This document shows positions 4,423-7,798 of a stretch of DNA of 7,798 bases, piece by piece. This stretch comes from an uncultured Oribacterium sp. (GTDB lineage: Bacteria; Bacillota; Clostridia; Lachnospirales; Lachnospiraceae), in assembly GCA_902485915.1 (NCBI GenBank), contig CABTMH010000143.1:1-7798 (forward strand). Reading direction: 5' to 3'. Position 1 is the stretch's first letter. Each line of letters opens with the position of its first letter. The position numbers and the translations under genes are program-made. The notes beneath the pieces are model-generated. The model was not told where the DNA came from. It saw only the letters and a list, made by a program, of their open reading frames with translations, and searched no databases.

Positions 4423-5763
4423 ATGTTCAAATCACTACTTAATGCATTTAAGGTAAAAGAACTGAGGAAAAAGCTTCTGTTCGTTTTCCTGATGCTCGTA
4501 GTAATTAGGTTTGGATCGAATCTTCCTATCCCGGGTGTGAACGCGCAGTACTTTAGCGAGCTGTTTAACAGCATGTCCAACAATGATGCATTCGGTTGGT
4601 TCAATACGATGACCGGTGGCTCCTTCGAGCAGCTGTCGATCTTCGCACTGTCCATCACACCGTACATCACTTCATCCATCATCATCCAGCTGCTCACCGT
4701 GGCCATTCCGGCGCTCGAGGAGATGCAGAAGGATGGTGAAGAGGGAAGAAAGAAGCTCACTGAGTACACCAGATACGTAACGATCGGTCTGGCTCTTATC
4801 GAGTCACTTGCGATGGCTATCGGATTTGGCAGTCAGGGACTTCTGATCGGTTTCGCCGAGGCGAGCACAGGAAGAAAGATCGCTGATGTCGCGATCGCTG
4901 TTATAGCGATGACAGCGGGCTCGGCACTTCTGATGTGGATCGGTGAGCAGATCACAGATAAGGGAGTGGGCAATGGTATTTCCCTCGTCCTCCTCTTCAA
5001 TATTCTGTCTTCTGTTCCGAGCGATTTCCAGACGCTGTACATCAGATTCATGAGCGGTAAGAATGTGGCAACGATGGTTGTCGCAGCGATCATCATCGTT
5101 GCAGCAATTATCGGACTGGTTGTATTTACCATCATCCTCAACGACGCGCAGAGAACCATCCCGGTTCAGTACAGCCGTCGAGTACAGGGCAGAGGCCTGG
5201 TAGGCGGACAGTCTTCCAACATCCCTCTGAAGGTCAATACAGCGAGTGTTATGCCGGTTATCTTCGCCAGCTCACTGATGACCATGCCGGTTGTAGTCGG
5301 TCAGATCATCAAGGTGGATTACAGCACGATTCCTGGTCAGATCCTTATGGCGCTGAACTCAGGCTCCTGGTGTAATCCGGACAGACCGATCTACTCGATC
5401 GGACTGGTGATTTACATTCTGCTGCTTTACTTCTTTGCATATTTCTATACCTCGATTTCCTTTAATCCGTTAGAGATTGCAAATAACATGAAGAAGCAGG
5501 GTGGTTTTATCCCGGGTATCCGTCCGGGTAAGCCAACCAGCGATTACCTTGATAATATTCTTACATATATTATTTTCATCGGTGCGACAGGACTGGCCAT
5601 CGTCGCGATCATTCCGATTTTTGTCTCCGGAGTGTTCAATGTTGGTCGTATCTCCTTCGCCGGTACGTCTCTGATCATTATCGTCGGTGTCGTACTTGAG
5701 ACCGTGAAGGCAATCGAGTCTCAGATGGTTGTAAGAAACTACCAGGGATTCCTGAACGATTAA
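4423..5763 (+). CDS. secY: Preprotein translocase channel subunit SecY
   Basis: SecY is the pore of the SecYEG translocon in the cytoplasmic membrane and works with SecA or translating ribosomes to move proteins through or into the membrane. The 446-residue product has the family length and ten hydrophobic segments, near residues 18-37, 72-93, 117-137, 155-175, 184-199, 216-239, 273-296, 322-345, 377-400 and 411-427. The first signature is IFALSITPYITSSIIIQLL (73-91), with Ser at 77 where Gly is common. The fifth cytoplasmic loop carries FIPGIRPGKPT (362-372) with the functionally important Arg367. The C terminus ETVKAIESQMVVRNYQGF is typical. It follows rplO by two bases and precedes an 82-nt spacer. 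Confidence 0.99.
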   Translation: MFKSLLNAFKVKELRKKLLFVFLMLVVIRFGSNLPIPGVNAQYFSELFNSMSNNDAFGWFNTMTGGSFEQLSIFALSITPYITSSIIIQLLTVAIPALEEMQKDGEEGRKKLTEYTRYVTIGLALIESLAMAIGFGSQGLLIGFAEASTGRKIADVAIAVIAMTAGSALLMWIGEQITDKGVGNGISLVLLFNILSSVPSDFQTLYIRFMSGKNVATMVVAAIIIVAAIIGLVVFTIILNDAQRTIPVQYSRRVQGRGLVGGQSSNIPLKVNTASVMPVIFASSLMTMPVVVGQIIKVDYSTIPGQILMALNSGSWCNPDRPIYSIGLVIYILLLYFFAYFYTSISFNPLEIANNMKKQGGFIPGIRPGKPTSDYLDNILTYIIFIGATGLAIVAIIPIFVSGVFNVGRISFAGTSLIIIVGVVLETVKAIESQMVVRNYQGFLND

Positions 5764-5768
5764 TCGTT

Positions 5769-5815
5769 AACACCAAGCCTCCTCAGACATACGATCTGGG
5801 GAGGCTATCAGTGTT
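5769..5815 (+). terminator. Long hairpin between secY and adk, possible attenuator
   Basis: AGCCTCCTCAGA (5776-5787) pairs with TCTGGGGAGGCT (5795-5806) over 12 continuous pairs, one of them G-U, around a seven-base loop. After a small internal loop, AACAC (5769-5773) pairs with GTGTT (5811-5815). The sequence after it, TATTACTATAG, has no real T run, so full termination is doubtful. Partial attenuation, mRNA processing or 3'-end protection of the secY message would all fit. No convincing promoter lies between it and adk. Confidence 0.5.
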
Positions 5816-5845
5816 TATTACTATAGTACTATCGGGAGAACGCAA

Positions 5846-6493
5846 ATGAAGATTGTTATGTTAGGTGCGCCTGGTGCCGGTAAGGGTACACAGGCAATCA
5901 AGATTGCTGATAAGTATGATATTCCACACATTTCGACGGGTGATATCTTCCGTGCGAACATCAAGGGTGGTACAGAGCTCGGACAGAAGGCGAAGTCCTA
6001 CATCGATAAGGGCGAGCTGGTTCCGGATGAGGTGACGATCGGCATGCTCCTGGATCGTATCGCACAGGATGACTGTAAGAACGGTTATGTTCTCGACGGA
6101 TTCCCACGTACGATTCCGCAGGCGGAGAGCCTGACAGAGGCACTGAAGAGCCAGGGCGATCAGATCGACTTCGCACTGAACATCGATGTTCCGGATGAAG
6201 CCATCATCGAGCGCATGTCCGGCAGACGTGCCTGCCCGAAGTGTGGTGCAACCTACCATATCGTATACGCAGCACCGAAGACAGAAAATATCTGTGATAA
6301 GTGTGGTTCCGAGCTCATCATTCGTTCGGATGATAAGCCGGAGACCGTAAAGGATCGTCTCAATGTTTACCATCAGCAGACAGAGCCGCTCATCACATAC
6401 TATAAGACAGCTGGCGTGCTTCGTGAGGTTGACGGAACACAGGAGCTTCCGAAGGTATTTGAGGATGTCGTAGCGATCCTTTCCGAGAACTGA
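5846..6493 (+). CDS. adk: Adenylate kinase
   Basis: Adenylate kinase converts ATP plus AMP to two ADP in the cytoplasm and is essential for nucleotide balance. The 215-residue product is the long form. The P-loop GAPGAGKGT is at 7-15, the AMP-binding TGDIFR at 31-36 and the signature DGFPRTIPQAE at 84-94. The LID domain (about 125-165) has four cysteines at C130, C133, C150 and C153, matching the structural zinc site of the Geobacillus stearothermophilus enzyme. R122, R127 and R128 lie in the usual catalytic region. The start at 5846 follows CGGGAG seven bases upstream. Placement after secY is standard for Gram-positive spc operons, but the 82-nt spacer with a hairpin suggests adjusted expression. 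Confidence 0.99.
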   Translation: MKIVMLGAPGAGKGTQAIKIADKYDIPHISTGDIFRANIKGGTELGQKAKSYIDKGELVPDEVTIGMLLDRIAQDDCKNGYVLDGFPRTIPQAESLTEALKSQGDQIDFALNIDVPDEAIIERMSGRRACPKCGATYHIVYAAPKTENICDKCGSELIIRSDDKPETVKDRLNVYHQQTEPLITYYKTAGVLREVDGTQELPKVFEDVVAILSEN

Positions 6494-6524
6494 TTCATCG
6501 GAAGGTAAGCGACAGAACAGCCTC

Positions 6525-6539
6525 TGATGTAAAACATCA
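6525..6539 (+). other. Small hairpin in the adk-map spacer
   Basis: TGATGT pairs with ACATCA around three A residues (probably five pairs with a five-base loop in practice). No T run follows. The 69-nt spacer has no clear promoter, and the only Shine-Dalgarno-like sequence before map is AGAAAGAAG at 6550-6557, which is weak for this operon. Confidence 0.4.
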
Positions 6540-6562
6540 AGCGTATTCAGAAAGAAGTACTC

Positions 6563-7348
6563 ATGATCGAAATCAAATCAAAACGTGAAATCGAACTGAT
6601 GCGTGAGGCAGGCAAGATTCTCTTCGAGATGCACAGTCGTCTCGGAGAGAAGATCGCCCCTGGTATCAGCACGAAGGAACTGGATGAACTGGCCGAGGGT
6701 ATCATGCGGAAGCTCGGTGGATTCCCAAGCATGAAGGGCTTATATGACTTCCCGGGAACCTGCTGCATCTCTGTCAACGAAGAAGTCATCCATGGTATCC
6801 CTGATCGTCATGTGATTCTGAAGGATGGTGATATCGTCTCCATCGACACCTGCACCAGCTACCATGGCTATAATGCAGATGCGACCAGAACCTGGGCGGT
6901 GGGTGAGATTTCCGAGGATGCGAAGCGGGTGATCAGAGTCTGCCAGCAGAGCTTCTTCGAAGGTATGAAGCAGGCCGTCGCCGGTAATCATCTGAACGAT
7001 ATTACATCGGCCATCGGACATTATGTAGAGTCTCAGGGCTGTGGCATCCTGAGAGAATACTGCGGACATGGTATCGGGGCGGAGATCCATCAGGATCCTG
7101 AAATTCCGAACTATGATATGCATCGGAAAGGCCCGAAGCTCTGCGCCGGTATGACGCTGGCGGTGGAGCCGATGATCACATTAGGATCACCGATCTGCCA
7201 TACACGGGATAACGGCTGGAATGTCGTTCCGGATGACGGCAGTCTTTCCTGCCACTATGAAAACACGATTCTCATCACCGACGGTGAGCCGGAGCTGCTG
7301 ACGATGCCGGGTGAGGATAAGAGTTTGTTAATCACATTAAATAAATAA
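6563..7348 (+). CDS. map: Type I methionine aminopeptidase
   Basis: Methionine aminopeptidase removes the initiator methionine from new proteins when the second residue is small. The 261-residue product fits the short bacterial type I enzyme without an N-terminal zinc-finger extension. The expected metal ligands are present: D95 and D106 (SIDTCTSYHGYNADATRTW), H169 (CGHGIG), E202 (LAVEPMI) and E233 (CHYENTI). H77 (VIHGIP) and H176 (IHQDP) match the substrate-contacting histidines. The residue after E233 is Asn where many family members have His (EHT to ENT); I believe this is a known variant in clostridial enzymes. The start at 6563 gives the usual MIEIKSKREIELMREAG. Its ribosome binding site is weak, and infA follows by 13 nt. 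Confidence 0.98.
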   Translation: MIEIKSKREIELMREAGKILFEMHSRLGEKIAPGISTKELDELAEGIMRKLGGFPSMKGLYDFPGTCCISVNEEVIHGIPDRHVILKDGDIVSIDTCTSYHGYNADATRTWAVGEISEDAKRVIRVCQQSFFEGMKQAVAGNHLNDITSAIGHYVESQGCGILREYCGHGIGAEIHQDPEIPNYDMHRKGPKLCAGMTLAVEPMITLGSPICHTRDNGWNVVPDDGSLSCHYENTILITDGEPELLTMPGEDKSLLITLNK

Positions 7349-7361
7349 GAAGGAGAACTGA

Positions 7362-7580
7362 ATGTCTAAATCAGATGTAATCGAGATTACTGGTAAAGTA
7401 ATTGAAAAACTTCCGAATGCCATGTTCCAGGTTGAGCTTGAGAATGGCCATCAGGTACTGGCACACATTTCCGGAAAGCTTCGTATGAATTACATTCGAA
7501 TTCTTCCAGGTGACAAGGTGACCATCGAACTTTCACCGTACGACCTTTCCAAGGGACGTATCATCTGGAGAGACAAATAA
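7362..7580 (+). CDS. infA: Translation initiation factor IF-1
   Basis: IF-1 binds the A site of the 30S subunit and supports IF-2 and IF-3 in forming the initiation complex. The 72-residue product has the exact usual length and is a single S1-like OB fold. Recognisable parts are SDVIEITGKVIEKLPNAMFQVELENGHQVLAHISGKLR (4-41), MNYIRILPGDKV (42-53) and the closing LSPYDLSKGRIIWR (57-70). The start at 7362 follows AGAAGGAGAACTGA, a strong ribosome binding site. It is 13 nt after map, so it is probably cotranscribed with it. Many related operons have a KOW-domain gene between map and infA; none is present here. Confidence 0.99.
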   Translation: MSKSDVIEITGKVIEKLPNAMFQVELENGHQVLAHISGKLRMNYIRILPGDKVTIELSPYDLSKGRIIWRDK

Positions 7581-7616
7581 AGCGGTCGATATTCTTACAA
7601 TTCCTTTGAAAAGGGC

Positions 7617-7645
7617 TTTACAATAGTGGAGCGTTTTGTTAGAAT
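7617..7645 (+). promoter_or_regulatory. Predicted strong promoter for rpmJ and downstream genes
   Basis: TTTACA (7617-7622) and TAGAAT (7640-7645) are separated by exactly 17 nt, and TGT just before the -10 box gives an extended -10 element. Transcription would start near 7652, leaving a leader of about 40 nt before rpmJ. In the usual gene order this promoter would feed rpmJ, rpsM, rpsK, rpsD, rpoA and rplQ, which lie beyond the window. Confidence 0.7.
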
Positions 7646-7691
7646 GATACGGCAACTTTGTTCGAATTCGTTATTAGAAAGGGGAATTACT

Positions 7692-7798
7692 ATGAAGGTA
7701 AGATCATCAGTAAAGCCTATCTGCGAGAAATGCAAAGTCATCAAGCGGAAAGGCTCTATCAGAATTATCTGCGAAAACCCTAAGCACAAGCAGAGACA
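7692..7798 (+). CDS. rpmJ: 50S ribosomal protein L36 (partial, cut by window end)
   Basis: L36 is the smallest large-subunit protein and binds 23S rRNA through a zinc ribbon. Thirty-five codons are visible of an expected 37, beginning MKVRSSVKPICEKCKVIKRK. The zinc ligands C11, C14, C27 and H32 are all present, so this is the zinc-dependent (C+) form. The start at 7692 follows GAAAGGGGAATTACT, a good ribosome binding site. The frame is open to the window edge, and the absence of a stop is due to the cut, not a defect. The gene is 111 nt from infA and has its own promoter. Confidence 0.97.
   Translation, partial: MKVRSSVKPICEKCKVIKRKGSIRIICENPKHKQR

Noticed and set aside
5820..5832. Promoter for adk from the TATAGT-like sequence
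   Set aside because: The -35 position falls in the GGGGAGG arm of the hairpin and bears no resemblance to a -35 box.
1..7798. Mobile element, CRISPR array or integration site
   Set aside because: The window is a colinear core operon. I found no transposase, spaced repeats, terminal inverted repeats or tRNA genes.

Overview
The window is a stretch of the spc ribosomal-protein superoperon from a Gram-positive bacterium, with every gene on the + strand. In order it carries rplN, rplX, rplE, rpsZ (zinc-type S14), rpsH, rplF, rplR, rpsE, rpmD, rplO, secY, adk, map, infA and the start of rpmJ, which runs off the window after 35 codons. The host is most likely a member of Bacillota, class Clostridia, perhaps close to Lachnospiraceae. 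The grounds are the gene order, strong AGGAGG-type ribosome binding sites, the four-cysteine S14 and four-cysteine adenylate kinase, and the protein sequences. Lysine is encoded almost only by AAG in the ribosomal genes (all nine lysines in rplN). Genus and species cannot be read from this window.

Layout. Positions 1-1462 hold L14, L24, L5 and S14 with gaps of 12-20 nt. Positions 1463-1792 are a 330-nt spacer that splits S14 from S8, where related operons usually have only a short gap. Positions 1793-2194 hold S8, followed by a 118-nt spacer. Positions 2313-5763 hold L6, L18, S5, L30, L15 and SecY, with gaps of 2-21 nt. Adk (5846-6493) and Map (6563-7348) follow spacers of 82 and 69 nt. IF1 (7362-7580) is 13 nt after Map, and L36 begins at 7692 after a 111-nt spacer with its own promoter.

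The genes form one growth-linked unit. Ten ribosomal proteins are complete and one partial, from both subunits. SecY is the membrane channel for secretory and membrane proteins, Adk balances adenine nucleotides, Map trims the initiator methionine, and IF1 acts in translation initiation.

The most interesting part is the rpsZ-rpsH spacer. It has a UUCG-capped hairpin just after rpsZ, then a good sigma-A-type promoter (TTGCAA-16-TATAAT) whose -35 box lies inside an inverted repeat. The predicted transcript begins almost directly with a foldable multi-helix domain. One of its helices, 1661-1698, resembles the helix-21 site in 16S rRNA that protein S8 binds, and the gene immediately downstream encodes S8. 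I propose this as a candidate S8 autoregulatory leader. It is inferred from hand folding and remembered rRNA sequence, not proven. A second strong internal promoter (TTTACA-17-TAGAAT with an extended -10) lies ahead of rpmJ, and a 12-bp hairpin without a U tract separates secY from adk.
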